Below, piece after piece: positions 8,998 to 18,287 of a stretch of DNA of 64,000 bases. This DNA is from Methylobacterium sp. Leaf91 (GTDB lineage Bacteria; Pseudomonadota; Alphaproteobacteria; Rhizobiales; Beijerinckiaceae). The notes beneath the pieces are model-generated. The model searched no databases. It was given only the letters and a program-made list of their open reading frames with translations, and was not told the origin of the DNA. Position 1 is the stretch's first letter, and each line of letters starts with the position of its first letter. The stretch lies in NCBI RefSeq assembly GCF_001422815.1, contig NZ_LMMP01000023.1:235208-299207 (forward strand), in the 5' to 3' direction. The position numbers were made by a program, and so were the translations under genes.

Positions 8998-9509
8998 AAA
9001 TCTACAACCCTGAGATATCGATAGGGCAATGTAATAAACTCTATTGTTTAATAGTGCCTTAGCATACCCGCTCTCCGCGACCGCCGGAACGCGAGAATGG
9101 TCGGCTTCTTTGAGCCAGACGCCAGTCGTCAATGGTAACCAAGCGGCTGGATTCTAATATTTTCTTCTTTCGAACAGTATCCAGTCGGCTCCCCAAAAAA
9201 CAGGATTACCAATCAAACCGCTGGTTCTTCTCCAGTATCACGCGTAGACGAAAATTGGCTGGCGCATACTCCAACCATGTATGTCGTCTCGCCATAAGAA
9301 TTGATGTCGCGGCGGCACCGAACAAGAAACATACTTATAGTTGAATTCAATTTCGCCCAGTGTCGCACATGGGAGAGTAACTTTTTTGCGAAGTTCGCGC
9401 GCTCGACGTGAGTGACTGCATCGGATCGAAGGGCGAGCCATGGTGGGGCACCGTCCTCACGCGCATGTTCGGGCGAGCGCGCATGACGACTTGTTTTAGG
9501 CGCGAGCGA
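8998..9509. other. AT-richer intergenic region, no gene seen
   Basis: About 510 bases between the chemoreceptor start and the histidine kinase stop, visibly lower in GC than the surroundings between about 9010 and 9400. It holds a small hairpin (CTATT-GTTT-AATAG, 9041-9054) close to the chemoreceptor start. Short open frames on both strands have no convincing start or family, so I call none. It may carry promoters or a remnant of acquired DNA. Confidence 0.4.
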
Positions 9510-11783
9510 TCAGGCCGAGTGAGGGAGAAGCGGTGCGGGTCGTAGCGGGACGAGGCCGGCCTTGCGCTCGAGCAAGGTCGGCGGCGGTACGGGCGCCTCG
9601 ATCGAGCAGACAACCCCGGTGGGCTCGAACAGGAGCTGAACCTCGCCGGCAAGCTCGCGCGCCAGACTACGCTCGATGAGGCGGGAACCGAAGCCGGTGC
9701 GTGTCGGCTGCGTCACGGGCGGTCCGCCGTTTTCGCTCCAGCGCAGAAGGAGGCGGGTCTCCACGTCTTTAATGACTGACCAGGTGATTTTCACAGTCCC
9801 GCCCTCTTGCGAGAGCGAGCCGTATTTGACCGCGTTGGTGCCGAGTTCATGCAGCGCCATGGCGATGGAGAGCGCAAGCCGAGGTGGCAGGCGCAATTGC
9901 GGCCCGGACACGATGAAGCGGGATTGGCCCGCCCCGGTGGAATCGAGGGGAGCGATGGCATCCGCCACCACGTTGCCGAGTTCCGCCCCCTCCCAGCTTT
10001 CGCGGGTGAGCACATCGTGCACCCGGGCGAGGGCGAGCAGCCTCGCCTCGAACGCGGCCTTTGCCGCCGCCGCCTCCGCTGTGTCGAGGCCGCGCAGGGA
10101 TTGCATGGCGATGGACTGGACGGTCGCGAGCGTGTTCTTCACGCGGTGGTTGAGTTCGTGGATGAGGAGCAGGAGATGCTCCTCCGCCCGCTTGGCGTCG
10201 GTGATGTCGACGTTGCAGCCGGTATAGCCGAGGAAGGCCCCGGTATCGTCGAGGCGTGGCACGCCTTCGCAACGCAGCCAGCGTACCTCGCCGTCGCGAT
10301 CCACCACCCGGACCTCCGCCCTCACGGGAAGACGCTCGGCAAAGGCCTCGGAGAACTTGGACGTGAACGCCGTCTGGTCGTCCGGATGGACGATCGTCTG
10401 CCACCCGCCGGCCGCCAGCGCGCTGGCGGGTTTTCCGAACAGATGGTCGAAATGCAGGTTGGCGAAGCTGATCTCGCCAAGCTCGTCGGTCATCCAGATC
10501 AATGCGGGGGCCGAATCCGCCATGTGCCGGAACCGCGCCTCGCTCTCGCGCAGGGCCGAGAGCCCGCGCTCCGTCTCGGCGAGCGCCGTATCGCGCTCTT
10601 CGCTTCGCGTGCGCAGGCGCAGAGATGCGTCCGCCAGAACGTCGCCGAGGCGGCGGATCTCGTGGATCGGCGAGGTGATGCGCGGAATCGCTTCGCCACG
10701 GGCGAGCGCCGGGCCGGACGCCACGAGCCGGCGCAATGGCTGCGAAACCTTCGACCAGAGATTGATGGCGAGGATCGACGACGTCGCCAGGACGAGGAGG
10801 CCGAAGCCGGTAAAGGCCCAGATCCATCCGCGCAGCCGCGCGTCCACGAGCGCCTTCGGAATCACGGCGCTCACCGTCCACCCGGTGAGGCGCGAGCGCG
10901 CCTCGACGACCGTGACGGGGCGCATGTTGAAATCCTTGCCCTCCCAGACTCCCGGCGTGTCGGTCTGGCGCTGGCGAAGAGTCGCCAGGCGCGGCCGCCC
11001 GACGATGGAGGCCGGGTCGGGGATACGGGCGAGGGCGATCCCATCCCGGTCCGAGACCCCCGTCATCCAGCCCTGGACGTATTCCCGGCTCAGGATGCCC
11101 TGGAGCCGGTTCACCGGCGCGAGAAAGCTCAGCAGGTAGACGACTTCGCCCTCGTTCTGCACCGGGACGGCGATGGCGTAGGTCGCCCGGTCGGGCATGC
11201 TGCCCGACAGGATGCCGGAGATCATGGCCCGCTGCGTTCCGGATGTCAGCTCACGGTCGAAGGGCAAGGCGGTCTTCGGCAATGGGGCCCCGCGCGGGAC
11301 CGACGTATTGACCAGTTGCTGCCCGTCCGGTTGGCGCAGGAGGATGTCGAGCCCGACGGTTTCGCGAACGAGGCGTGCCTGGGCGTCGAAATTCTCGAAC
11401 TCCGCATCCTTCAGGCGGGGCGACGTCGCCAAGGTCTGCAGCACGGAGACGAGGCCCGCCGTGTCGCGGTCGATGGACAGGGCGATGCCGCGAACGTTCT
11501 CGCGGGCATCCTGTTCGAACCGTGCCCGCTCTGTTCCGGCATAGCGAAACAGCAGGATCGCGGTGAACAGAAGCCCGGGCCCGATCAGCGCCACGACGAG
11601 GGCGATCAGGTAGACCTGGGTCGAGAAGCCTCGATCCCGGATGCGTGCGAACAGCCGGCCAGGTGCCGTGCCCTGCCACCCACCGGTTCTCGTCCGTTCG
11701 AAAGCAGGTTCCATTTCGCTCTTGGACTCGGCGCTCTTCGGCTCTTGGTTCTTGATCTTGGCTTTCTCCGTCTCGGCGTTCAT
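9510..11783 (-). CDS. HWE-family sensor histidine kinase with PAS domain
   Basis: A 757-aa membrane sensor. Transmembrane helix one is near 36-60 and helix two near 310-335, enclosing a periplasmic dCache-like region. Then come a HAMP-like linker, a PAS domain (SEARFRHMADSAPALIWMT to about DITDAKRAEE) and an HWE kinase core: phospho-acceptor box ELNHRVKNTLATVQSIAMQS, N-box GTNAVKYG, and the W-x-E motif in RWSENGGP. HWE kinases in alphaproteobacteria often feed general stress (PhyR) or light signalling. No response regulator is adjacent. Its ATG overlaps the stop of the upstream Rdx-like gene (ATGA), so the two are likely translationally coupled. Confidence 0.88.
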   Translation of the reverse strand: MNAETEKAKIKNQEPKSAESKSEMEPAFERTRTGGWQGTAPGRLFARIRDRGFSTQVYLIALVVALIGPGLLFTAILLFRYAGTERARFEQDARENVRGIALSIDRDTAGLVSVLQTLATSPRLKDAEFENFDAQARLVRETVGLDILLRQPDGQQLVNTSVPRGAPLPKTALPFDRELTSGTQRAMISGILSGSMPDRATYAIAVPVQNEGEVVYLLSFLAPVNRLQGILSREYVQGWMTGVSDRDGIALARIPDPASIVGRPRLATLRQRQTDTPGVWEGKDFNMRPVTVVEARSRLTGWTVSAVIPKALVDARLRGWIWAFTGFGLLVLATSSILAINLWSKVSQPLRRLVASGPALARGEAIPRITSPIHEIRRLGDVLADASLRLRTRSEERDTALAETERGLSALRESEARFRHMADSAPALIWMTDELGEISFANLHFDHLFGKPASALAAGGWQTIVHPDDQTAFTSKFSEAFAERLPVRAEVRVVDRDGEVRWLRCEGVPRLDDTGAFLGYTGCNVDITDAKRAEEHLLLLIHELNHRVKNTLATVQSIAMQSLRGLDTAEAAAAKAAFEARLLALARVHDVLTRESWEGAELGNVVADAIAPLDSTGAGQSRFIVSGPQLRLPPRLALSIAMALHELGTNAVKYGSLSQEGGTVKITWSVIKDVETRLLLRWSENGGPPVTQPTRTGFGSRLIERSLARELAGEVQLLFEPTGVVCSIEAPVPPPTLLERKAGLVPLRPAPLLPHSA

Positions 11784-12085
11784 GGCCTATCGATGTGACC
11801 GAGATCCCGGCTCGGCGCCAGCCGATCGCGGACGCGCTGCTTCAAGGTCTTCACGTCGGGAAATCCCCCGTCCCGCGTTCGGTCCCAGATCGTCTCCGAC
11901 CCGCAGACGATGATGAAGACGCCGCCTGTCCCCGGCACGAGGGCGACTTCGCCGACCTCGTCGCGGAAAGTGGAAAGAAGCTCCTGCGCCATCCAGCCGG
12001 CACGCAGGAGCCACTGGCACTGCGTGCAGTAGGTGATGGAAACCCTCGGTTTTTCGACCCGGGGGGTAGGTGGCAGTTCATCCAT
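11780..12085 (-). CDS. SelT/SelW/SelH (Rdx)-like thioredoxin-fold protein
   Basis: A 101-aa cytoplasmic protein. Near the N-terminus is the Rdx signature VSITYCTQCQWLLRAGWMAQ with a CxxC redox motif (both Cys, no selenocysteine), followed by the small thioredoxin-like core with GTGGVFIIVCG and the family's late W-D-R segment. Bacterial members are redox proteins of uncertain substrate. I start at 12085; the longer frame to 12208 overlaps the lemA leader and looks spurious. The stop overlaps the histidine kinase ATG in an ATGA arrangement, suggesting a shared function or at least shared translation. Confidence 0.82.
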   Translation of the reverse strand: MDELPPTPRVEKPRVSITYCTQCQWLLRAGWMAQELLSTFRDEVGEVALVPGTGGVFIIVCGSETIWDRTRDGGFPDVKTLKQRVRDRLAPSRDLGHIDRP

Positions 12086-12284
12086 GGCCGGCACAGCGAC
12101 CCATGCACGCTGCCTTGTCAACCTGCCCTCGTGGGAGTTCGACCACGGGATGTGCGTGGAGTTTCGTCGCGGACGCATCGCGATCCGGCCTTTCACCGGC
12201 GGTATCACGCCCTATCTCAACATGCGTCGCCGGGCGGCAGGGGCGTGGACGCGCCATGCCGCGCCCGTCCACGAGGAGCCCCCG

Positions 12285-12938
12285 ATGTTGTCAGTTCTGC
12301 GTCCCGACGCCACCGCGACCTTCGCGCCTTCGCCTCGACCCTCGGTGTTTCGCCGCATGCGGTCCGCGCTCGTCGCCGTCGCCCTGGCCACGACCCTCTC
12401 GGGCTGCGGCGCGATCAACCGGGTGCCCACGCTGGAGGAGAGCGCGAAATCCTCGTGGAGCGAGGTTCAGAATCAGTATCAGCGCCGTGCCGACCTGATC
12501 CCGAATCTCGTGGAGACTGTGAAGGGCTACGCGCAGCAGGAGAAGGATGTCCTCGTCGGTGTCACGGAAGCCCGCGCCAAGGCCTCCAGCGTGAAGGTCG
12601 ATGCCTCCACGGTGTCCGATCCCCAGAAGTTCAAGGAATTCCAGGACGCGCAGAATCAGCTCTCCGGCGCCCTCGGGCGGCTCCTCGTCACCGTGGAGCG
12701 CTATCCCGATCTGAAGTCGAACCAGAACTTCCTCGCGCTGCAATCCCAGCTGGAAGGCACGGAGAACCGGATCGCCGTCGCACGCCGCGACTATATCGGC
12801 GCCGTCCAGGCCTACAACACCGAGGTCCGCACCATCCCCGGCCGCTGGATCGCCGCGTGGTTCTATCCGGAATCGAAGCCGATGGAGACGTTCACGGCGA
12901 CGCCCAATTCGGACAAGCCTCCGTCCGTGAAGTTCTAG
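12285..12938 (+). CDS. lemA: LemA family lipoprotein
   Basis: A 217-aa protein of the LemA family. A hydrophobic stretch ending in the lipobox LSGC (about 37-40) predicts lipid anchoring. The long helical domain follows with the family hallmark WSEVQNQYQRRADLIPNLVETVK, then VEDYP-like VERYPDLKSNQNFLALQSQLEGTENRIAVAR. The ATG at 12285 has a GAGGAG six bases upstream; an internal ATG at 12357 would give a more typical signal peptide and is a fair alternative. First gene of a lemA-TPM-TPM operon, a common association linked to membrane or envelope upkeep, with no settled biochemical role. Confidence 0.92.
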   Translation: MLSVLRPDATATFAPSPRPSVFRRMRSALVAVALATTLSGCGAINRVPTLEESAKSSWSEVQNQYQRRADLIPNLVETVKGYAQQEKDVLVGVTEARAKASSVKVDASTVSDPQKFKEFQDAQNQLSGALGRLLVTVERYPDLKSNQNFLALQSQLEGTENRIAVARRDYIGAVQAYNTEVRTIPGRWIAAWFYPESKPMETFTATPNSDKPPSVKF

Positions 12939-12945
12939 CGCGGTG

Positions 12946-13734
12946 ATGAGGGCGGCGTTTCTTCGAGGGCGCGCGCTCGCGCCGGTCCTGGCGTTCGTCC
13001 TCGTCGTCCTGGCGGGGATGGTGCTGCTGGCGCGCGGCGAGGCTCTGGCCGCAGAGCCGACCTTCCCGTCCCTCAGCGGTCGCGTCGTGGATGCGGCCGG
13101 GATCCTCAAGCCGGACGAGATATCGGCACTGGACGCACAGCTGAAGGCCTACGAGGAGAAGACCTCCGATCAGGTCGTCGTCGCGACGGTGCCGAACCTG
13201 CAAGGGCTGACGATCGAGGATTACGGCAACCGGCTGTTCCGCTCCTGGGCCATCGGGCAATCCAAGACCAACAACGGCGCAATTCTGCTGGTAGCGCCAA
13301 ACGACCGTAAGGTGAGGATCGAGGTCGGCTACGGCCTCGAAGGGGCGCTGACCGACGCCTTGTCGAAGGTCATCATCACCACGTCCATCACGCCCCGCTT
13401 CAAGACAGGCGATTACGGCGGCGGCATCAAGGCCGGAATCGATGCCATGCTGTCGATCCTCAGCGGCGATGCCGAGGAATGGCAGCGCAGGGGCAAGGTA
13501 CGCAGCGACGAGGCCGAGCCGTCCCATGTCATCGGCTTCATCATCCTGTTCCTGCTGATCCTGTTCGTCGTCTACCGGATGAATCGCGGCCGCCCGGGTA
13601 GCGGATTCATCATCCTTCCCGGGCCATCGTCCGGCGGCTGGAGCGGTGGCGTCTCGGGCGGCTTCGGTGATGGCGGCGGCTTCTCGGGCGGAGGTGGCTC
13701 ATCGGGAGGAGGCGGCGCCTCCGGGGATTGGTAG
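12946..13734 (+). CDS. TPM-domain membrane protein (YgcG-like)
   Basis: A 262-aa protein. A signal peptide or anchor (about 8-34) leads into a periplasmic TPM (phosphatase-like, DUF477) domain with VVDAAGILKPDEISALD, WAIGQSKTNNGAILLVA and VRIEVGYGLEGALTDA. A transmembrane segment (HVIGFIILFLLILFVVY) is followed by a low-complexity Gly/Ser tail ending SGGGGASGDW, typical of the YgcG group. A GTG at 12943 is directly in front of the ATG and could be used instead. The gene begins eight bases after lemA and one base separates it from the next gene, so the three form an operon. Confidence 0.9.
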   Translation: MRAAFLRGRALAPVLAFVLVVLAGMVLLARGEALAAEPTFPSLSGRVVDAAGILKPDEISALDAQLKAYEEKTSDQVVVATVPNLQGLTIEDYGNRLFRSWAIGQSKTNNGAILLVAPNDRKVRIEVGYGLEGALTDALSKVIITTSITPRFKTGDYGGGIKAGIDAMLSILSGDAEEWQRRGKVRSDEAEPSHVIGFIILFLLILFVVYRMNRGRPGSGFIILPGPSSGGWSGGVSGGFGDGGGFSGGGGSSGGGGASGDW

Positions 13735-13735
13735 G

Positions 13736-14347
13736 ATGCTGAGCGACACCGACAGGACGCGGATCGCCGGAGCGATCGCCAAGGCCGAATCGACGACATC
13801 GGCGGAGATCGTCGTTCTCGTCGCCGCCCGCGCCGGGCTGTACCGGTCCGCAGCCCTTGTGCCGGCGCTGGCCCTCGGGCTCGCGGTGCCCTGGCCACTG
13901 ATACTGTTCACGCCGTGGAGTGCGGCGTCGATCGCCCTGACGCAGGCTGCGGTCGTTCTCCTGGCGCTTGCCGCAGCCTCCCATCCGCGAACCCGTCTCG
14001 GCCTCGTTCCCCGCTCGATCCGGCGGGCGCGGGCCCATGAGGCGGCGACGAGGGAATTCGCCGCGCGCGGACTGGCCGGGACGCGCGGGCGAACGGGCAT
14101 CCTCATCTATCTCGCCATCGCCGAGGGGCATGCCGAGATCGTCGCCGATACGGGCATCGCCTCGCGCATCTCCCCGGCGGCGTGGTCGTCGGCGATCGAC
14201 TCGCTTCTCGCCTCGCTCCGACGGCGCGAGGCGACGGAGGGCCTCGTCACGGCCGTCGAGTCCATCGGCGCCATCCTCGAGCGACACCTGCCGCGCCGGC
14301 CGGGTGATATCGACGAGTTGCCGAACCGGGTGATCGTCACGGACTGA
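13736..14347 (+). CDS. second TPM-domain protein
   Basis: A 203-aa protein starting one base after the previous stop. The N-terminal part has the TPM-like beginning (RIAGAIAKAESTTSAEIVVLVAARAG). Two membrane helices follow (about 38-82), and the rest of the TPM fold continues with RTGILIYLAIAEGHAEIVADTGIASRI split around them. This is the arrangement of the COG3762 partner often found behind LemA and the YgcG-like protein. Catalysis has not been shown for most members; a part in membrane protein quality control is a hypothesis. Confidence 0.85.
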   Translation: MLSDTDRTRIAGAIAKAESTTSAEIVVLVAARAGLYRSAALVPALALGLAVPWPLILFTPWSAASIALTQAAVVLLALAAASHPRTRLGLVPRSIRRARAHEAATREFAARGLAGTRGRTGILIYLAIAEGHAEIVADTGIASRISPAAWSSAIDSLLASLRRREATEGLVTAVESIGAILERHLPRRPGDIDELPNRVIVTD

Positions 14348-14454
14348 CAGCGTCCGCGTCTTTGTATTTTTCTCCTCTGGCCCCGAAAGAATTTTTGAGC
14401 CAGAAGAGCCTTGACGATCCGCCATCAAGGACGGGTCGCGGGAGCGAGACGTCG

Positions 14455-16515
14455 ATGAGTGCGATACAGAAGCACGGGCCATGGGCCCTTGTCGGTGCGT
14501 TGGGCGCGGCAGCCCTGGCGATTGTCGCCACCAGCCGTGGCGAATCGATCAACGCCTTGTGGATCGTCGTGGCCGCGGTCTGCGTCTACCTCATCTCCTA
14601 CCGGTACTACTCGCTCTACATCTCCGAGAAGGTGATGCGCCTCGACCCGGCGCGCGAGACACCCGCTCACCGTCACAATGACGGGCTCGACTACGTTCCC
14701 ACCAACAAGACCGTCCTGTTCGGCCACCATTTCGCGGCGATCGCAGGCGCGGGTCCCCTCGTCGGCCCGGTCCTGGCCGCGCAGATGGGCTACCTGCCCG
14801 GCATGCTCTGGATCCTGGCCGGCGTCGTGCTCGCCGGCGCGGTGCAGGACTTCATGATCCTGTTCATCTCCATGCGCCGCGATGGGCGCTCCCTGGGTGA
14901 ACTGATCCGGGCCGAACTCGGTGTGATCCCCGGCGTGATCGCGCTGTTCGGCACTTTCATGATCATGGTGATCCTGCTCGCCGTCCTGGCGATGATCGTG
15001 GTCAAGGCGCTGGCCGAGAGCCCCTGGGGCACCTTCACCGTCGCGGCCACGATCCCGATCGCCATCCTGATGGGCCTCTACGCCCGCTTCGTCCGGCCGG
15101 GCAAGATCGGTGAGGTCTCGATCCTCGGCTTCATCCTGCTCATGGCCGCCATCATCGGCGGCGGCCAGATCAACGAACACCCGGTCTGGGGCCCGGCCTT
15201 CACCTTCACCGGCACCCAGCTCACCTGGATGCTGATCGGCTACGGCTTCATCGCCTCGATCCTGCCGGTCTGGCTCCTGCTCGCCCCGCGCGACTATCTC
15301 TCGACCTTCCTCAAGATCGGCACCATCATCGGCCTCGCGCTCGGCATCGTCGTCGTCGCCCCGCACCTGCAGATGCCGGCCATGACGAAGTTCGTGGACG
15401 GCACCGGCCCGGTCTGGGCGGGCTCCCTGTTCCCGTTCCTCTTCATCACCATTGCCTGCGGCGCGGTCTCCGGCTTCCATGCGCTCATCTCGTCGGGAAC
15501 GACGCCGAAGCTCCTCGACAACGAAATGGACACCCGCTTCATCGGCTATGGCGGCATGCTGATGGAGAGCTTCGTCGCGATCATGGCGCTGGTCGCCGCG
15601 AGCGTGATCGATCCGGGCATCTACTTCACCATGAATTCGCCCGGCGCCCTGCTCGGCACCTCCGCCGAGACGGCGGCGGCTGCGGTGACCAATCTCGGCT
15701 TCCCGATCACACCCGAGGTGATCACCCAGACCGCCAAGGACGTGGGCGAGCATTCGATCATCTCGCGCACCGGCGGCGCTCCGACCCTCGCCGTCGGCAT
15801 GGCCCACATCATCTCGTCCGCCATCGGCGGCAAGACGATGATGGCCTTCTGGTACCATTTCGCGATCCTGTTCGAGGCCCTCTTCATCCTCACTGCCGTC
15901 GATGCCGGCACGCGTGCGGGACGCTTCATGCTGCAGGATCTGCTCGGCCTGATCTCACCGACCTTCAAGGACACCACGGCCTGGGCACCCAGCATCCTGG
16001 CCACGGCACTTTGCGTCTCGGCCTGGGGCTACTTCCTCTACCAGGGCGTCACCGACCCGCTCGGCGGCATCTACACCCTGTGGCCGCTCTTCGGCATCTC
16101 GAACCAGATGCTGGCGGCCGTGGCGCTGACGCTCGCCACCGTGGTGATCTTCAAGATGAAGCGTGAGCGCTACGCCTTCGTCACGATCATCCCCACCGTC
16201 TGGCTGCTGATCTGCACCCTCAATGCGGGCTGGCAGAAGATCTTCTCGGCCGACCCCAAGATCGGCTTCCTGTCCCATGCCGACCGGTTCTCGGCGGCGA
16301 TCGCCGAGGGCAAGGTGCTGGGTCCGGCCAAGAACATGGTCGACATGCACAAGATCGTCTTCAACGACCGGATCGACGCGGCACTCGCCGTGATGTTCGT
16401 CGGCCTCGTCGTCGCCATCGCCGCCTTCGGCATCATGGCTTGCGTCAAGGCCTATCGCGCCGAGCGCTGGACGGCCCTCGAAAGCGGCGGCCCCACCGCC
16501 GTCCCGGCGGAGTAA
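14455..16515 (+). CDS. cstA: CstA/BtsT family carbon starvation transporter
   Basis: A 686-aa inner-membrane protein with about sixteen to eighteen hydrophobic segments. Hallmarks include NDGLDYVPTNKTVLFGHHFAAIAGAGPLVGPVLAAQMGYLPG (spanning about 76-118) and FHALISSGTTPKLL. Members import pyruvate or peptides on starvation; which applies here is not visible. The ATG at 14455 is chosen because the following residues match the family N-terminus; the frame runs back to 14362. It is followed five bases later by the small partner ybdD, the usual operon. Confidence 0.93.
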   Translation: MSAIQKHGPWALVGALGAAALAIVATSRGESINALWIVVAAVCVYLISYRYYSLYISEKVMRLDPARETPAHRHNDGLDYVPTNKTVLFGHHFAAIAGAGPLVGPVLAAQMGYLPGMLWILAGVVLAGAVQDFMILFISMRRDGRSLGELIRAELGVIPGVIALFGTFMIMVILLAVLAMIVVKALAESPWGTFTVAATIPIAILMGLYARFVRPGKIGEVSILGFILLMAAIIGGGQINEHPVWGPAFTFTGTQLTWMLIGYGFIASILPVWLLLAPRDYLSTFLKIGTIIGLALGIVVVAPHLQMPAMTKFVDGTGPVWAGSLFPFLFITIACGAVSGFHALISSGTTPKLLDNEMDTRFIGYGGMLMESFVAIMALVAASVIDPGIYFTMNSPGALLGTSAETAAAAVTNLGFPITPEVITQTAKDVGEHSIISRTGGAPTLAVGMAHIISSAIGGKTMMAFWYHFAILFEALFILTAVDAGTRAGRFMLQDLLGLISPTFKDTTAWAPSILATALCVSAWGYFLYQGVTDPLGGIYTLWPLFGISNQMLAAVALTLATVVIFKMKRERYAFVTIIPTVWLLICTLNAGWQKIFSADPKIGFLSHADRFSAAIAEGKVLGPAKNMVDMHKIVFNDRIDAALAVMFVGLVVAIAAFGIMACVKAYRAERWTALESGGPTAVPAE

Positions 16516-16520
16516 CCGAT

Positions 16521-16745
16521 ATGGCGCTGTCGTCGATGGAACTACGGGATCGGCTGAAGACCTTCTCGAAATGCGTCTGCGACGGCGCCCGCCTGATGGT
16601 GGGGCAGGGCGACTACGAGGCCTATGCCGCCCATATTCGCCGGACCCATACCGATCAGGAGCCGATGAGCGAGCGGGAATTCTACCGGAATAGGGAGAAT
16701 GCCCGGTTCGGTGTGGGTAACCGGAACGGATTTCGCTGCTGCTGA
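16521..16745 (+). CDS. YbdD/YjiX family protein
   Basis: A 74-aa soluble protein of the DUF466 family, recognised by YEAYAAHIRRTHTDQEPMS, EFYRNRENARFGVG and the C-terminal RCC. It starts five bases after cstA. In enterobacteria the homologue is required for or modulates the CstA/BtsT transporter; the same partnership is inferred here from family and position. Confidence 0.93.
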   Translation: MALSSMELRDRLKTFSKCVCDGARLMVGQGDYEAYAAHIRRTHTDQEPMSEREFYRNRENARFGVGNRNGFRCC

Positions 16746-16825
16746 TCCAGTCTATCCCCTTCGGTGACGACCCCTTCGGCGAGACAGATCTTCCTCTCTA
16801 TCGCGATCATGCGACGAAGACGTTT

Positions 16826-16875
16826 CGGGCTCCGGTCTCGGAGTTGAAATTCCAAGACCGGAGCGGGGCTTTTTA
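16826..16875 (+). terminator. terminator of cstA-ybdD
   Basis: Stem GCTCCGGTCT (16829-16838) pairs with AGACCGGAGC (16855-16864), followed by GGGGCTTTTTAA, about 80 bases after ybdD. Typical intrinsic terminator. Confidence 0.7.
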
Positions 16876-16994
16876 ACGACGTCGGCGGCCCCATACTTCA
16901 TCGGTGCAAGAGCATACCGATCTAAAGTCGTATCGGCGGGTGGCCTCATCTGGGACGATAGGCTTATATGTCGCCTCCCGAGAGAGGAGGTCTC

Positions 16995-18287
16995 ATGTCG
17001 CAGCCGCCAATGACCGAGACGCGATCCGGGATGGACCGCTCCGGCGCGATCACCTTCGACAGGACACTCAGGGGCCTCACCGGCGTCGCCGTCCGTGGCT
17101 TCCTCCTGTCCCTCGTCACCTTCGGCATCTACCGATTCTGGTACGTCACCGAATTGCGGCGCTACTTCTGGAACAGGACCGTCGTCGACGGCAGCCCGGC
17201 CGAGTATTCCGGGACCGGCAAGGAACTGTTCCTCGGCTTCCTCGTCGCCGTCGCCATCCTGATCCCGGTCTACGTCCTGATCTTCGTCGCGACGATCTCG
17301 GCGCCCTGGCTCGCGGCCTTCGGCAGCCTCCTGTCCTTCCTCATCCTCTTCGTCCTCGGCCAGTTCGCGGTCTATCGCGGCCGGCGCTACCGCGCCTCGC
17401 GCACCCTGTGGCGTGGTATCCGCCTCGGCCAGGACGGATCGGCGATCACCTATGCGCTCATGGCCATCGGCTGGTCGCTGCTGACGCTCCTGACCCTCGG
17501 CCTCGCCTTCCCCTTCATGCGGGCGAGCCTAGAGCGGTACCGGATCAATCACACCCTGATCGGGTCGAGCCGGATGGAATCGACCGCGCGCGGGCGCTCG
17601 CTGCTGCTTCCCTGGCTGGCCTTCTACGTGGTTGTTTTCCTGCCCATCGTCGGAGCGCTGCTCGCCTTCCTCGTGGCTACCGATTTCAACATTCCCGACG
17701 ACCTGTTCGTCCCCAAGGAGGGGGGCAAACCCGGCGAGACGGAGTTCAACAGCGATTACGACGGCACGCCCATCGCCACGTTCGGGGCGCTTCTCCTCAG
17801 CACGCTCGGCATCACGTTTCCCCTCGGGCTTCTGCTCATCCCCTTCTACCGGGCGCGGGAGACGCGGCTCTTCATGAACGCGGCCAGCCTCGGCTCCGTG
17901 CACCTTTCGTCCACCCTGAAGGCCCGCCAGTTCTACTGGCCCTATTTCGTCTACCTTCTCTCCGTGATCGGCTTCGTCCTGATCCTCGGCCTCGTCATCG
18001 GCGGCGGCGGTCTGCTCCTGCAGACCCAGGGCATGGAGAGCGGATTCCACTGGATGCTCGTCCTCGGCATGGTGTTCGGCTATCTCGGCGGCGCGCTGTT
18101 CTTCGCGGTGCTCTATGTCCGGGTCATCACGGCGCGGCTCTGGGCGGCGGTCGCGACGACGACGGTGGTCGAGAATGCCGGCGGCCTCGATGCCGTGCTC
18201 GCGTCGAGCCGGCGGGTGGGCAGCGGACTCAACGAGGGCCTCGCCGACGCGCTCGATGTCGGCGGCGCGCTCGAAGTGGGGTTCTAG
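16995..18287 (+). CDS. YjgN/DUF898 family membrane protein
   Basis: A 430-aa integral membrane protein. The YjgN hallmark GFLLSLVTFGIYRFWYVTEL followed by R-Y-FW near 30-60 is repeated in related form in later parts (FPFMRASLERYRINHTLIGSS), with about eight hydrophobic segments. The start at 16995 has GAGAGGAGG upstream; the frame opens slightly earlier at 16968. The stop overlaps the GTG start of the M48 peptidase (TAGTG), so the pair is translationally coupled. Function is unknown; this pairing with an M48 peptidase is common and suggests a membrane protein quality-control or processing role. Confidence 0.9.
   Translation: MSQPPMTETRSGMDRSGAITFDRTLRGLTGVAVRGFLLSLVTFGIYRFWYVTELRRYFWNRTVVDGSPAEYSGTGKELFLGFLVAVAILIPVYVLIFVATISAPWLAAFGSLLSFLILFVLGQFAVYRGRRYRASRTLWRGIRLGQDGSAITYALMAIGWSLLTLLTLGLAFPFMRASLERYRINHTLIGSSRMESTARGRSLLLPWLAFYVVVFLPIVGALLAFLVATDFNIPDDLFVPKEGGKPGETEFNSDYDGTPIATFGALLLSTLGITFPLGLLLIPFYRARETRLFMNAASLGSVHLSSTLKARQFYWPYFVYLLSVIGFVLILGLVIGGGGLLLQTQGMESGFHWMLVLGMVFGYLGGALFFAVLYVRVITARLWAAVATTTVVENAGGLDAVLASSRRVGSGLNEGLADALDVGGALEVGF

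Noticed and set aside
9132..9344. 70-aa plus-strand frame in the AT-rich gap
   Set aside because: No ribosome-binding site, no family resemblance and an unlikely composition.
11780..12085. Selenocysteine in the SelW-like protein
   Set aside because: Both positions of the CxxC motif are ordinary Cys codons and there is no in-frame TGA before the stop.
16904..18286. Extension of the M48 peptidase to 826 aa
   Set aside because: It is the alternate frame of the DUF898 gene; a coupled GTG start at 18287 explains the peptidase.
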